Shown in pieces: positions 38,001-49,875 of a DNA stretch of 64,000 nucleotides; position 1 is the first letter of the stretch; the number at the start of each line of letters is the position of its first letter. Made by a program: the position numbers and the translations under genes. Under the pieces are notes generated by a model. It did no database searches. It was not told the DNA's origin and worked only from the letters and a program-made list of their open reading frames with translations. Location of the stretch: assembly GCA_037126765.1 (NCBI GenBank), contig JBBCBC010000012.1:1860001-1924000 (forward strand), written 5' to 3'. The DNA is from Stenogyne calaminthoides. Taxonomy: Eukaryota; Streptophyta; Magnoliopsida; Lamiales; Lamiaceae.

Positions 38001-41000
38001 GTGATAATGAGAGAGATGAAAAAGCTCACGATGCTGCTGGTATCTTGACGTTGGATGTTCAAGACCTGTGTGGAATGCAAGAAGATACTCGGTATTTATA
38101 TGTTGAACAAAAAGGCCGGGTCTTTGGAATAACTCAAGGCCAATTTGAAGGATATGGAACTTTGAAATCGACTCGATTAAATATCCATGGTGTTTCATAT
38201 GTATACGGATTGAAGCATAACTTCTTTCCAATTAGCGGTCTGTGATAAAGGTTTCAATATTTGAGTTCTCTAAGAACTTATATTTTGTGAAAGATGATAC
38301 ATCCGGAAAGTATTCTTGGTGATACAAGAAAAGGAATGTATATCTTAACGATTTGGAGTTCAACTCCAAAAGATACATGTTTGAATTCTAAAGTTCCCGG
38401 ATACCGGTTAGTTATGGCATAAAAAGAATGAATCACCTAAATTTCAAAACCTGAACAAACTTGCAAGATTAGCTCTTGTGAGGTTGCCCTAATGAAGTGT
38501 TAGATGAGGACTGTATTTTATGATGTGTGCGGAAAAGGAAAACAAATAAAGCATCATTTTTAAAGAAAAGCAAAGTAAAGTTTCTCTTTGGCGAATACTT
38601 GATTCTTTGCATATGGATCTTTTGGTCCTATAACACTGTGACCACTAGTAGAGAAATACACATTGGTATTGTGGTTGTTATTTTCTCAAGATATACTTGG
38701 GTCATATTAACAAAGTGAAGAGACTAGGATAAATTTTGCGGTGTGGTCAAAATCGAAGGATCAAACAAAGATAGATTTATAAATCCTTATCATGTCTGAT
38801 TATTTATGGGAGAATGTAATTTCACATGAAACATCAATTGTAAGGACCCCTCAACAAAATGGTATTCTTTGAAAGAAGAATAGAACTCTGAAAGAGCTGC
38901 GAAGACGGTGATAAATTGGTGATATTTCTAAAGGTTTTGGAAATTTGAAGGTATCCAACGCTGCGATGCTACTCTCTGAGAACAGGATCCATCTTGACCA
39001 AGGTCGAGAACCAAAACACCTTATGAGCTTTGGAATGAAAGGAAGCCTCTTGTTTCTTTCTTTTACCGTGTGTTTAGTTGCAAGTGTTTCCTTTACTGAT
39101 AATAGTAAAATGGAGTTGAAAACATTTGATAGTAAAATTTAATGAGAATATTCTTAGGATATTACAAAATCGATAAAGCTTCGAGTTTACAACTATAGGA
39201 CTCTTATGGAGAAACACCTAAAGCCTTGTTTTTTGATGAATCTACTTGTATTAGGAAGAAAGCGAGAACATGATGCGGAATGGTATTAAGGATCATTGAA
39301 TTAAGCTTTTAAACGAGGAAAGATAAATCATCAACAGAACGAGGAAAAGAAGAAGCGATCCGTCTATGATTGGGTATTTCAGACTCGAATAAAGAATTCC
39401 GGAGATGGAAATCGGGATGCAGTGAGACTCGGGGAAAGCCAGTGCTCAAAGGTGACCAATAAGACACGATTGGAGACTCCCGGTATGTGGTACCAATGAG
39501 TGTAGTCAATTTGGGGAAAATTAAAATCCTATCAACGAAGACAAATGCTCTCTGACAGTATTCTGAATAGAATTTCCACAGGAAGATGATTCCTTTCTCG
39601 TTCTTTTGTTCCTGAGTTCTTTGATTTAAATGAACCTAACATTTCCAAATGTTGAGATGTTATTGAAGAGGGAACATGAGAGGAAATGGTCAGATAGTCA
39701 TCCAAACAAATCTGATTGTGGGTGATCTGTGGAAGGAGTCAAAAGCAGAGAAGGTTCCATGGTGAAATTTTTCAACCGCATACTTATGGGAGAAAAGAAC
39801 TCTGAGATTGGTGAGGCTCTACAAGATTCTCATTGGATGGTACGCTATACAGATGAAATTTGAATCAATTCTAAAGAGATGAAGTATGGGAGGTACAGTA
39901 GATAGACGGGAGGAAAGGCGATATCATTGGAACAGTGGGTTTTCAAGAATGAAAAGAGATGAAAACAACAACATTTGTGAGAGAGCAAAATGAAATTAGT
40001 TACTGAAGGTTATTCGAGAAGAGGCTTGGATTATGATGAAACCTTTTTGTTGCAAGACTAGAAGAAACCATCAGTTGTTTCTTGCTGTCACCGCCCATGA
40101 GATTCGATCTATCAAATGGATGTGAAAAGTGCATTTCAGGCAATTGTGTAAAGAGAGGTTTATATGGGAACCTCTGTTCAAGCAGAATGATCAAGTTCTG
40201 TTCGGAAAAGCTTTGTGGTCTCAAACAAGCACGGGCATGGTATGATACTCTTTCCGCAGGTTTCTTCACTGACCGCTTGGTTTTATCCAAAAGAGCGTGA
40301 TAGAACCTGATAGGGATGAGGGATGGGGAGAACCTCTTTGCTGGATTCGGATATATGTTGATAATGGTTTTTGGATCCTCGAACCATCGGTATGAAAAGT
40401 TTTCCTTATTTGATAGAAAAGGCAAATTGAATGTCAATGATACAGAAGATAATTTCTTCTAGGTCTTCAAGTGAAACAATCAAAGGAAGAATATTCGCCA
40501 ACAGGCCAAATACACGGTCGATTCTTAAATATATGGTGTACAAAATTGCGCAATCTCGATTAAGTTCCTATGAATACACTCTGAAGATGAATCCTCCTGA
40601 GATGCAGAAAGAAAGCGAATGATAAAAGCCCATCACGATTGAATCAATTGGATCATTGTTGTTCTATCTTATAGCAAGTAGGCCGGATAACATTTCTTTG
40701 TTGGGATATGTCACGAATGCAGTAATCACCAAGTTAGTCTGGAAATTTGCGAAAAGATCTGATATCTTAAGGCGCGATGAATAGAGATTATAGTATCAAG
40801 TGATGATAACCTTCAGTGCTTGGTTACTCGAGATCTGCGTGCTGTGGAGAGTTCTGCAGAGTTAATGAAGAAGTCACTTGAGAACTTGCTAGCCGATTTC
40901 TAGGAAATCATTTGATATCTTGGTTTCGAAGAAAGCAGACCTCGTGTGACAAGTACTCTGAAATTGAATACGCCATTTCACTGGCTGTTATTACTCGATT

Positions 41001-41776
41001 CTTTAGCTTTCAGAATAACAATTAAAGTTATAAAGTTGTAGCCGATGGAAAGTACCAATATTTTTTATGACAATAATAGTACACATTCTTTATTTTACAA
41101 AATCAAGTATTGCACGAGATGTAAGCATGTGGATATCGAGACAGCCATACCGGCGGAAGAATCATATGAGAAGGACATAAGGATGGAAAATTCATCTTTT
41201 GATAGCGAGCTGAAAATATCTTGACTAAACCTTTGCATTTGAATCGAATTTGAGAACTTCTGATTGAATTAGGATGTTAGGGCAGTGTATAGAGTAAAAA
41301 TAAAAATTGAAAGGTTTTTCGGATGCATGATTTTCAATTCTCTTGAGAAGCTCGAGGATAAAATAAATCTTGTTGGTCTCGAAACTGATTCACGAAGTCG
41401 ATCTTTCGTGTATCTTGAACCAATTGATACTCGGTATTATCTTGACATTTTTATCAAAATCGATTTTCAAATCAAGTGATAAAAGAAATTAATCTGAAGA
41501 AAGTAATGGCTAAATACATTTCGTTTATTTATCCGTAAAACTAGGTAATCATTACGCAATAAATACAAAACACGCAGGAATGTTTTTTGGTAAGGATCGT
41601 TTTGAATTAGAAAAGAAGGTCAATACCATTTAATGCTCTTGCTACATTGGCTGACCAATGAGGATATTTTAGCGAGCATTTTTGCTGAGATCGTCGGTTC
41701 GTATTCGATTAATGGTGATTAATCTCATCCATTGTTTTTCACCTAACCAACACGTATTCCCCCGTTTATCTAAAAC

Positions 41777-41785
41777 TATATAAAC
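41777..41785 (+). promoter_or_regulatory. TATA-box-like motif
   Basis: CTATATAAA followed by CCCCAATAAG, downstream of the copia RNase H region, where a 3' LTR promoter would lie. Placement in an LTR is inference. Confidence 0.3.
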
Positions 41786-41999
41786 CCCAATAAGCCATTG
41801 AAACCAAAATTTTATCAAACCCTACGTTTAATCCCTGTGAATAAATCCCTTTGCGGAAATTCAAACCTAAAGCTTCATTTCTTCAATCAATCTCTAGATA
41901 TTTTAACCTTGTTAAAGAGGGTCTTGAAACCAACAAAACGTAAATGCAGTTAGTTATCTCATAAGCACAACCAACTTTCAAGCAAAGAAATCTGCGTAT

Positions 42000-42600
42000 G
42001 ATTAAGCCCCATTAAACTCGCTGATAATCCTTAAACCGACCGGACGAGTTTGCGAAAGAAGGTAATCGAGTTCATCTGCTGAAGATAGATGAAGAGGGTT
42101 ATGTCATTCTAAGTTAAGCGTATCCACGTTTAGAGCGATGCGTCGAATCATTGATTTTGAGAGGGATGCATATATAGTTTGAAAATACGAATGATGTTTT
42201 TGAGCTCTTGCTGATAGAGGAAGGATCCTCTGATGTATATCGGGGAAGAAGGCGAGTATGAATAGAGGATTAAAGAATCTGCAGCCAAGTTTGAAGCATT
42301 CTTAAAAGCGCCAAATCCACAATACTCCGTGTGTTGATGGATATTGTGGTAAAACTTATCGTAGTCTTGCAGGAGTTTTGGCCGGTCGATGCCGACTCAG
42401 TTGATGCGTGACAATCGAGGGCCTCACCACGAACTTCAAGCGGTGATTTTGATTGACGGTGGTAAGCGGAACCAAAGTTTTGAAAAGAAGGTTGGCCGAT
42501 CTCGATAAAGGCGAATCATACATGCGCTAAGGTGCTTATATTTGGAGATGTGCGGAAGAGGAGGAGGATATCTTCGCCAATTCATTTCATTCCTAAATCC
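42000..42600 (+). other. Unassigned sequence between copia RNase H and the gap
   Basis: Short open segments interrupted by stops (for example 42380-42500 with a QLMRDNRGPHHELQ-like strip). Some SIRE-lineage elements carry an extra frame after pol, which would fit the position, but I recognise no env-like motif. Confidence 0.2.
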
Positions 42601-42614
42601 AAATTCTCTTTAAA

Positions 42615-43114
42615 NNNNNNNNNNNNNNNNNNNNNNNNNNNNNNNNNNNNNNNNNNNNNNNNNNNNNNNNNNNNNNNNNNNNNNNNNNNNNNNNNNNNNN
42701 NNNNNNNNNNNNNNNNNNNNNNNNNNNNNNNNNNNNNNNNNNNNNNNNNNNNNNNNNNNNNNNNNNNNNNNNNNNNNNNNNNNNNNNNNNNNNNNNNNNN
42801 NNNNNNNNNNNNNNNNNNNNNNNNNNNNNNNNNNNNNNNNNNNNNNNNNNNNNNNNNNNNNNNNNNNNNNNNNNNNNNNNNNNNNNNNNNNNNNNNNNNN
42901 NNNNNNNNNNNNNNNNNNNNNNNNNNNNNNNNNNNNNNNNNNNNNNNNNNNNNNNNNNNNNNNNNNNNNNNNNNNNNNNNNNNNNNNNNNNNNNNNNNNN
43001 NNNNNNNNNNNNNNNNNNNNNNNNNNNNNNNNNNNNNNNNNNNNNNNNNNNNNNNNNNNNNNNNNNNNNNNNNNNNNNNNNNNNNNNNNNNNNNNNNNNN
43101 NNNNNNNNNNNNNN
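42615..43114. other. Assembly gap of exactly 500 Ns
   Basis: A fixed-length N run is a scaffolding placeholder, so true distance and contiguity across it are unknown. The repeat-rich copia remnant stops at its left edge. Confidence 0.99.
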
Positions 43115-43561
43115 AAACTGACAAGTTTAGGTCAAAATCTATAATTATAATTAATTTTAAAGTTAATTTTGTATTTTTTTTTATTTGAAGAGAAAATAGA
43201 TTTTTGGCCAAAGGCCATTTAGCCAAAATTTTATCGTAATGAGTCTTCCGCAACTAATAGAGAAAATTAGTTTTTTTGTCCTTTAACTTTTTCACGTTGG
43301 ATTTACGATTTACCTGTTGGTCATCTGTTGTAACAGGTCTTAGACCATGTTTATCGGGATGGACACGCCTTTGGTCATGGCATGCGACAAAAAAAGACGA
43401 AAAAAAATTAATTCAAAATTCAAGGAAAGTTGATGACCTTGGTTGTCATATGACCACGGGCATCAAATATTTGCCCAAATATAGTCCATCAATTTCATGA
43501 CACATGGCATGATTTAATTAGTTCAATGTACCTTATTTAAATAATTTTAAATTTTAATTTA

Positions 43562-43823
43562 TCCATACTATATTAAAAAGTGGTAAGGAATGAGAAATTA
43601 TTTTCAGACTGTTTTACCCTTGCCATCTTTTAAGTTGTGCAATTTTGTCCTTTTTTATGTTTCTATAATTTTAATTAATCTATCTATATCTATATCTATA
43701 TTATATTAAAAAGTGGCAAGGGATGAAAAATTATTTTTGACTGTTTTTACTCCTTGCCATCTTTTTAAGGTGTGCAATTTTGTCCCTTTTTATTTTTTTT
43801 TTTATTTTCTATAATTTTAATTA
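43562..43823 (+). repeat. Tandem duplication of the Helitron 5' region
   Basis: TATATTAAAAAGTGG(T/C)AAGG(A/G)ATGA(G/A)AAATTATTTT...GTGCAATTTTGTCC...CTATAATTTTAATTAAT occurs at about 43569-43678 and again at 43701-43823. The copies differ mainly by short T-run changes. Each copy carries a TC...start, so either could be the true 5' end. Confidence 0.75.
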
Positions 43824-43959
43824 ATAATTACTCTTAATTATCTGTTTTATTTTTTTCACGTCTTTCCAATCCTTATTTTTTCACGAAGCAGCGCAGCGCA
43901 GAAACCCTGATGATCATTGCGGAAGAATAGACACGCTATTGCTTTGCTATTAAGCCGAA

Positions 43960-44150
43960 ATTGAGGGAGATGAAGCAAGATTGCGGGAAGATTCTGTTGA
44001 GTGCAGGACGTCGTAGGATTAAGTGTTTTTTCTTTCTTTTTCGTTTAGGGAGGATGGGGACGACGAGGAGGCACTGCCATAGGCCGCCACTTACCATCGC
44101 GTTGCCGCCCTTACGGCCGCCACCAGTCATCTTCCTTTCAGAATTTTAGA
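43960..44150 (+). other. Exon-like GC-richer segment in the Helitron, unassigned
   Basis: A leader-like region (GAAACCCTGATGATC) is followed by a short frame with basic residues (GRRRIKC) and a stretch rich in GCCGCC. It contrasts in composition with its surroundings. I recognise no domain; it may be a captured first exon. Confidence 0.25.
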
Positions 44151-44272
44151 TTTTGTGAGTTTTGGATTTTGTATCATCTTAAATTTTTTGATTCTGGGTT
44201 TTGTATATTCTTATACGTTGTGAAGTTTTTATTTTTTTGTTCACCTTCTTTGCATGAAAGTTGTTTGATAAA

Positions 44273-45420
44273 ATGTCTGTTAGAGATTTAATTTGTTTCA
44301 GATTCTGATAATTAATTTGTTAGAAATTTATCCTTATTTATGTGAATTGGTTGTTCTTGATTCCATAGTTAAATTTGAAACGGTGGTTTATCTCTTATGA
44401 GAATAATACTTTGTTGGATTATTTCAAATTTGATAAGGGTTGCTGCATTTTGTTTCAAGATGATGAATTTGCTACAATCTCTAATTCACTATTTTCATTA
44501 TTGCATCTATAACTTGCACCCTCTTTTTTTTGGTATTATGTTGTGTGGCAAAAGAATCAAAGAAAATAGATAATTTAAGCAGTTTGGTCCAATCCAGGTT
44601 CTGTTTCACAGTGAAGAAATAAAATCTTCTGTTAATCATTTAAGAAATCATTTTTGACAGTGTTGGGAGGGACTCAACTTATGCTTTATATAGATGGGAG
44701 AATTATAATTTTTTCTCAGTCACATTACGAAGGATTGACTTATGGACAATAATTATGCATACAACAATTAGTTGGGTTTTAGATTTAAATGTATGTCAAA
44801 TTGGCCTTTTGAGCTAACTCTTTTCTCCTTAATTCATATTCCAGCCATGCCGACACGCAATGTGGTATCAGTGTGAAGTCTACTCCAATGATGCACCATG
44901 GACCAGAAGGACCGAGGACCCTTTGCAATGCATGTGGACTTATGTGGCGAATAAGGTAGAGATTTAGAAACTATATTTTGTTTTATCTACCAATACAAGT
45001 ATAATATTTCTTTAGGTGGTCACCTTCATTGATTTGAAATATAGTTATCTATATCTGTCATTTTTAAGTCTTCATCTGTACTATTAATTTCTCGCCGATG
45101 TTCTCAGCTAATTTTGCCTTAAACTGTCTGTTAGAGATTTAATTTGTTAGAAATTTCTCCTTATTTATGTGAATTGGTTGTTCTTGATTTCATAGTTAAA
45201 TTGGAAACGGTGATTTATTTCTTATGAGAATAATACTTTGTTGGATTAAATCAAATTTGATAAGGGTTGCTGCATTTTGTTTCAAGATGATGAATTTGCT
45301 ACAATCTCTAATTTACTATTTTCATTATTGCATCTATAACATGCACCATTTTTTTTTTTTTTTTTGGTATTGTGTTGTGTGGCAAAAGAATCAAAGAAAA
45401 TAGATTATTTACGTAGGTTC
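44273..45420 (+). repeat. Direct duplication flanking the GATA exon
   Basis: The block from TGTCTGTTAGAGATTTAATT to GGCAAAAGAATCAAAGAAAA is present at about 44275-44565 and at about 45123-45400. Differences are few: a 24-base piece missing from the second copy, single substitutions and a longer T run. The spacing is about 845 bases and the GATA exon lies between the copies, so this is a segmental duplication of intron-like sequence. Confidence 0.8.
44845..44955 (+). pseudogene. Captured GATA zinc finger exon (ZIM/TIFY-type), two frameshifts
   Basis: The exon has an acceptor (TTCCAG at 44839-44844) and a donor (AAG|GTAGAG). It encodes the plant GATA finger typical of GATA24/25/28 (ZML) proteins: TPMM..GP.GPRTLCNACGLMW. 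The first cysteine strip (C-R-H, 44848-44856) is separated from the next Cys-Gly by four extra bases (GCAA, 44857-44860). One base is missing in the W-A-N-K codons near 44947. So the zinc-binding core is out of frame with both flanks, while the flanking frame stays open through the whole exon and reads no finger. Neither TIFY nor CCT domain exons were found nearby. The family binds GATA-type promoter elements in the nucleus; this copy cannot. Confidence 0.75.
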
Positions 45421-47600
45421 TGAATTGTTGATGAGTATTCCTTGTGAAAGTGATACAATTCAATTGTTTAACAAATTCCTCAAAGAAGTCATCCTTAGTT
45501 AGCTTGATCTGAGTGTCTTGAACGACTATTTAATATTGCAATTGTTATTATTTGGTGCGAGTCTCGTTCAGTTTCTGAACCTTCATGGGTTTAGAATGTG
45601 CCTCCTGTGATACCAGTTCACTCAGGTATTTGTGGGAGGACAGGTTGTGGTGCAGATAACATCGATCCTAACTTAGCTATTGCAGTCAAAATTGGCCCCT
45701 GAATTTTCATAGGGATTCGGGTTGGTAATTTCACGAGAAACCGAAATTCATTTGGTGGAGAGGCGAAAAATGTGAAAGAAGCAGAGGAAGAGAGGTGAGA
45801 AATTAGGCAGGAGCGTCGGTCCAGTGAGGAGGAAATAAGGGCAAAGTAGATATGTCTGCCCCAAAAGGTATCATTTTTAACTTATCTTTCAAAATAAGGG
45901 AAACTATGTCAAAGATCATGCCATTACTTATTTTTTAAAAAATGTCTTGTATTTTAATATGCACTGTCTATTTAATTAATCTTCCAATGAAGTTGATTCC
46001 TATTTAATTTTTTTTTTCGTTTTTACTTAAATTTATGTGAAAAGGGTTAATGGGTGGAAGATGAACGAGGTAGATGAGGAATCTAAATAGATTTCTTATG
46101 GGAGAAGAACGTTTAGGTACAAAGTCACAAGAATTCTAGCTTATTACTACACTATCACTTTCCAATTACAACTAGGTACAAATCAGAACCTTAATTGTCC
46201 AAAATGCCCCTAATTTTCCCTTTATCCCTGCAACTTTCTGCAGCATGTTGCGTCATTTCTGCAACATGTTTTAATTAATTTCTGATGAACAATATTTCTG
46301 CAACTTTTCTGATGAACAGTATTTATACTTTTGACTGATTTTTTATGTTTGATTAATTTTGAATCTTACCAATATTTGAATACCAATATTCTCCAAATTC
46401 TTCTTCTTTAATTTTTTTAAAATTACCTTCTTCTTTTTTTTTTCAAAATTGATAGAATTTTAATTATTTCAATTTTTAAACTGACCATTTTTTATAAATA
46501 TTATATTTAGAATTATTAAAAAAGTATTCAGTCCAAATTAAAAAAAATCACTTTACTTATAAAAGTCTCACTGTACATACAAAAATTTCACTATACATAC
46601 AAAAATTCCACCTTTTCCAGATTTTTTGATGCCTCTTTTACCAATCCAAATTAAAAAAGATAAAAACTGGATCTAGATTGATAGATCTGGGTGGTGGTAC
46701 CTAATACACAATTAGTACATAATACACATCAATCTTATATTATGAATAAAATGATTCCAATAATGCTCCATATAACACAATTTAACAAAATCAGCGTAAT
46801 GTTTGCTTCACCGCTCCAAATCAACTCTACAATTTTCATTTTCCTCCCAAAACTCAGCCCTTGCTTCCGAAACGCCGCTGACATCAGAACATAACCACAA
46901 CAAAACAAATCAATGACTACCTCCTTTAATTACAACTCCCAGAAGAAATATTTCATGAGCATCCAAATAATTTGTAGGTTTCACATGACCCTTCTTACCT
47001 ATTTTTTCCTAAAAACATAACCAAATAAAAAACCAAAAATTATCATCAAGAAACATTACGCAAACAATTAATCAAACAATTACCAGTGTTAATCAAACAA
47101 TCAAAACATGCATAGAAAGTCAATCAATCACCAAGCATATCAGATTTCAGATTCAGTTTTGCTTGAAATTTATTAAATTACTTTGAATTAAATTGCAGAT
47201 TCAGATTTCATGAACTAGCATTTCATCGAATAGATGGCGTGCATATGAGCTGGGTCGAATCCGTTCTTTTTTGGACAGATTTCCCAATTGGGACACCATT
47301 AAATGTTCTTTTAAGCAAAATCCCACAAATTCTCACACATTAGAAACGAAAATTTGGAAAAGCCAATTCCCAAATAAGGACTAGAGCTCATATTTCAAGA
47401 AAATGACGCACCTGCAAATCCCAACTCTGGCATTCAACCCCAACGGAGGTAAAATGGCTAAAATTTCACCATCGGAAAAACCTTTTCCACGCAGGGGAAA
47501 ATGTTTTGAATCTACTGTATTCAATAAATTGGGAGGAAAATGGGAAGGAAGCCGTGAATCGAGAAATTGATTAACCTTGAGTTCTTCTCACTACTCCGCC
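45420..47600. other. Helitron interior, no assignable gene
   Basis: AT-rich, with leader-like or UTR-like patches (45600-45850 and the minus-strand side of 46790-46970) but no domain I recognise. At 47600-47630 a short ATG-bearing piece (ATGGCCGCGCTTTCTG) ends at a good donor (GTAAGTAG), as a captured first exon would. Confidence 0.3.
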
Positions 47601-47679
47601 GTGTTGCCGCCCATGGCCGCGCTTTCTGGTAAGTAGTAAATTATGCATGTTTTTAATATATTAGAGTGCGATTTATTGA

Positions 47680-49028
47680 CTTCAAGCTTTTGTTAAGATG
47701 ACATGATTAATTATTTTGTGTATTTTGATGATATTATTATTCCACACTCGGGATGTGTTTTAGGTGTTTTTAGGTGTTTTTGTGGAATATTGTTTTTGGG
47801 ATAAGAAGCCCAGGCTGGAATTAAAGTTATTGGGCTAATTTTTTGTTGCAAAAAGCCCAAGAGCTTTAGATGAAGAAAGGAAAGGAATGCGCGTGCAGAA
47901 AGATTTTGGTGTATCTACTTCTAGAAGTTGGATCTTTGACTTGGTCCAAGAAGGATGACTCACGTGCATGAATGGGATCTTGAGGATATATTTGTAAAGA
48001 TTGATTGGTATCTTGGGAGATTTATTATTGGCGGTGCATATCACATATTATAAAGAGGGAAGAAACATTCGGAAGCACACGCCAGGAGAGGGAGGCGGCA
48101 GAGACAAAACACGCACGCCAACTTAGAGAAGATAGACGCCGATTGGGCGCAGCAGCTTAGGAGAGAAGATGCCCACAACTATGTTTAGTTAGTATTTTTA
48201 TCCCAACTTCGGGAATTTTTGAACCCGTGTTTAATATCGATGTTTTAATTCAAGACGTTTATGATATTTGTTTTTTGGATTGTTTAATTTATCTGGTTTA
48301 AATTCTTGTGTATTGGAATTAATTAATTTAGATTGATCACCTAGGTTAATTGTTTTAAATGCCTCATTAAGTTTAAACATGTAATCCAGTGTAATTGTTA
48401 TATGTGGAGACTCTTGGTAATAACTAGTGGATTCACTAGGTGAATTAAATCCCGTTCTTACGGGTCGCTGTTAAGTGTCTTTTGGGAATTTGTTTGCTTT
48501 CTATCCTAGTGGTTTAATGCTTTTTTGGGGTTAAATCGTAAACGGCCAACCCAGATCGCTTAGTTAAAAATGTTTTTCTTGAAGGCGTTTTTCAATTAAA
48601 TATACTTAAACGATAGGACCGGACGAAAGTGTTTTGATCCTCAGAGGGGTAATCTTGAAAACCAATAAAGTAAACGTTGAGGTTGATTTATGTAAATTAA
48701 GCAGGGATGAATGAATGTGAGTTGGAATACTTACCTATTATTGAATTTTATTTATTTAATTAATTGTTGGTTTCTTAGTAATTTATTATTTTTATTAGTA
48801 GTTATAGAAATCCAATCCAACCCCCCCTTCTTGTTTGTCCCTATAGATTCACATAATTAGCATATTAATTATTCTACGTCCCATGTGGATCGATCCCTTA
48901 CTTGCCACTACTACGAGTTAGTAGGGTAGATTTGGGTATTTATTTTTGTCGCACCTCGACAGTGCGGCCACTTTCTAGTGGGTAGGGTAGGGTAGATTTG
49001 GGTATTTATTTTTGTCGCACCTCGACAG
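47680..49028 (+). repeat. LTR-like block nested in the Helitron
   Basis: A TATA-like ATTATAAAGAGGG at about 48048 is followed by a GC-richer leader. Then come sequences of the kind seen before plant retroelement primer sites: ATGTGGATCGATCCCTTACTTGCCACTACTACGAGT..., GGGTATTTATTTTTGTCGCACCTCGACA. No matching second LTR and no coding region were found. The class is an inference, and a LARD or TRIM derivative is also possible. Confidence 0.35.
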
Positions 49029-49030
49029 AA
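48921..49030 (+). repeat. Tandem duplication of about 64 bases
   Basis: GTAGGGTAGATTTGGGTATT...TTTTTGTCGCACCTCGACAG ends at 48962 and recurs ending at 49028, joined by GGCCACTTTCTAGTGGGTAG. The copies are essentially identical, so the duplication is young. Confidence 0.85.
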
Positions 49031-49079
49031 AGTCGCCACTTCTCGTGGGTAGGGATTTCTCTACGACATTTTTGCAGAC

Positions 49080-49215
49080 AAGTTGGTGACGGTGGCGGAA
49101 TGGAGGGCGGCGCTAGAGCTAGCTCCGCCTCTGCATCCAAACGAGTCACACCACAACCACTCCTCCTCCTCCTCCCCCTTACTGCCGGCAGCGGCGACTC
49201 ACAGATCTGAGGTTT
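49080..49215 (+). other. GC-rich coding-like fragment in the Helitron
   Basis: It is preceded by an acceptor-like TTTTTGCAG. In one frame it reads VTVAEWRAALELAPPL, then a His/Ser-rich run; in another, a Gly/Ala/Ser-rich run. Composition marks it as foreign to its AT-rich surroundings. No family recognised; likely a captured exon piece. Confidence 0.3.
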
Positions 49216-49254
49216 TCGACACATATCTAGGGCACCTTTTTTTTAGAGAGAGAG

Positions 49255-49331
49255 CGATGGAGTTTACTGAGAGATAGAGTGGGTAGTTGATTTGATGGAG
49301 TTTACTGAGAGATAGAGTGGGTAGTTGATTT
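49255..49331 (+). repeat. Tandem duplication of 38 bases
   Basis: ATGGAGTTTACTGAGAGATA...GTGGGTAGTTGATTTG occurs twice back to back with no differences seen. Confidence 0.9.
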
Positions 49332-49803
49332 GAAAATGAGAGAGAAATGGGGGTGGAATATTTTTAACCGGTTAATTTTTTGGAAGGGAGGCAATTGGGT
49401 CATTTGAGTGTCCTTTTGTAGTTGAATGTTATTGTATTAGATTGTATGTGTACTTAGAATCTTGTACTACAATGTAATTTTTCATTTCTTATAAAGTGGG
49501 GAATATTGAAAATGGGAATGTGAAGTTGGAGTGGGTATGCCATCAAGGTGGTCTTTTCTGATCAATATTTAAAAAATCGAAACAACAGGAAGATAAAATT
49601 TTATTATCACAGATTTGTTGGCATGTGTTTTTTCTCTCTCGGTGTGGATAATAAACAATGAAGATTTTGTTGTAATAGATGGTTTCAAAAAATATTGTCA
49701 CTGCCACGTCGTTGCATTCTTGGGGAATAATTCTGAAGAATTGCACTTTTAGGTATTTCTCAAAAATGTATAGTGCTGATGAAAAGTTGGTGTTTGTTTG
49801 TAG

Positions 49804-49875
49804 GTGATATAAAAGGAAGCACTATCAGGAGGGATATTCTGCATTGAGTTGTTCGCCTATCCCAATGGGCAATAG
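49804..49875 (+). other. Exon-like fragment in the Helitron
   Basis: Bounded by TTTGTAG and GTATTT. From 49808 it reads YKRKHYQEGYSALSCSPIP, a protein-like composition, but TGA lies in frame just upstream. No family recognised. Confidence 0.25.

Larger units (their letters stand above)
33800..42614 (+). pseudogene. Ty1/copia retrotransposon remnant (TNT1/SIRE-like), heavily frame-broken, ends at gap
   Basis: The copia order gag-GAG_pre-integrase-integrase-RT-RNase H is recognisable on the plus strand. Gag is around 36030-36260 (SFEMDDGESID, LGKKYPERIALKILRGL-like). A damaged zinc-knuckle-like NCGEK is at about 36617. The pre-integrase part is at 37800-38500 (GLKHNFFPISGL at 38210-38245, then LWHK). 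Integrase is at 38560-39140 (SRYTWV, then TPQQNG near 38850 and LGTFDSKI-like near 39120). RT is at 39990-40260 (GLDYDETF, YQMDVKSAF, a LYGLKQA-like strip and AWYDTLS). RNase H is at 41070-41280 (DNNSTHS, KHVDIE). Nearly every segment lies in another frame from its neighbour. GAAGACT-rich sequence at 33.85-34.1 kb and the TATA-bearing sequence at 41.6-42.0 kb may be LTR parts, but no LTR pair was matched. The element runs to the assembly gap, so its 3' limit is unknown. Confidence 0.85.

Noticed and set aside
42532..43253. Long open frames across the gap on both strands
   Set aside because: Produced by the run of Ns, not by sequence.
46790..46880. Minus-strand exon starting MSAAFRKQGLSFG
   Set aside because: Short, no acceptor or donor consistent with it, no homology recognised.
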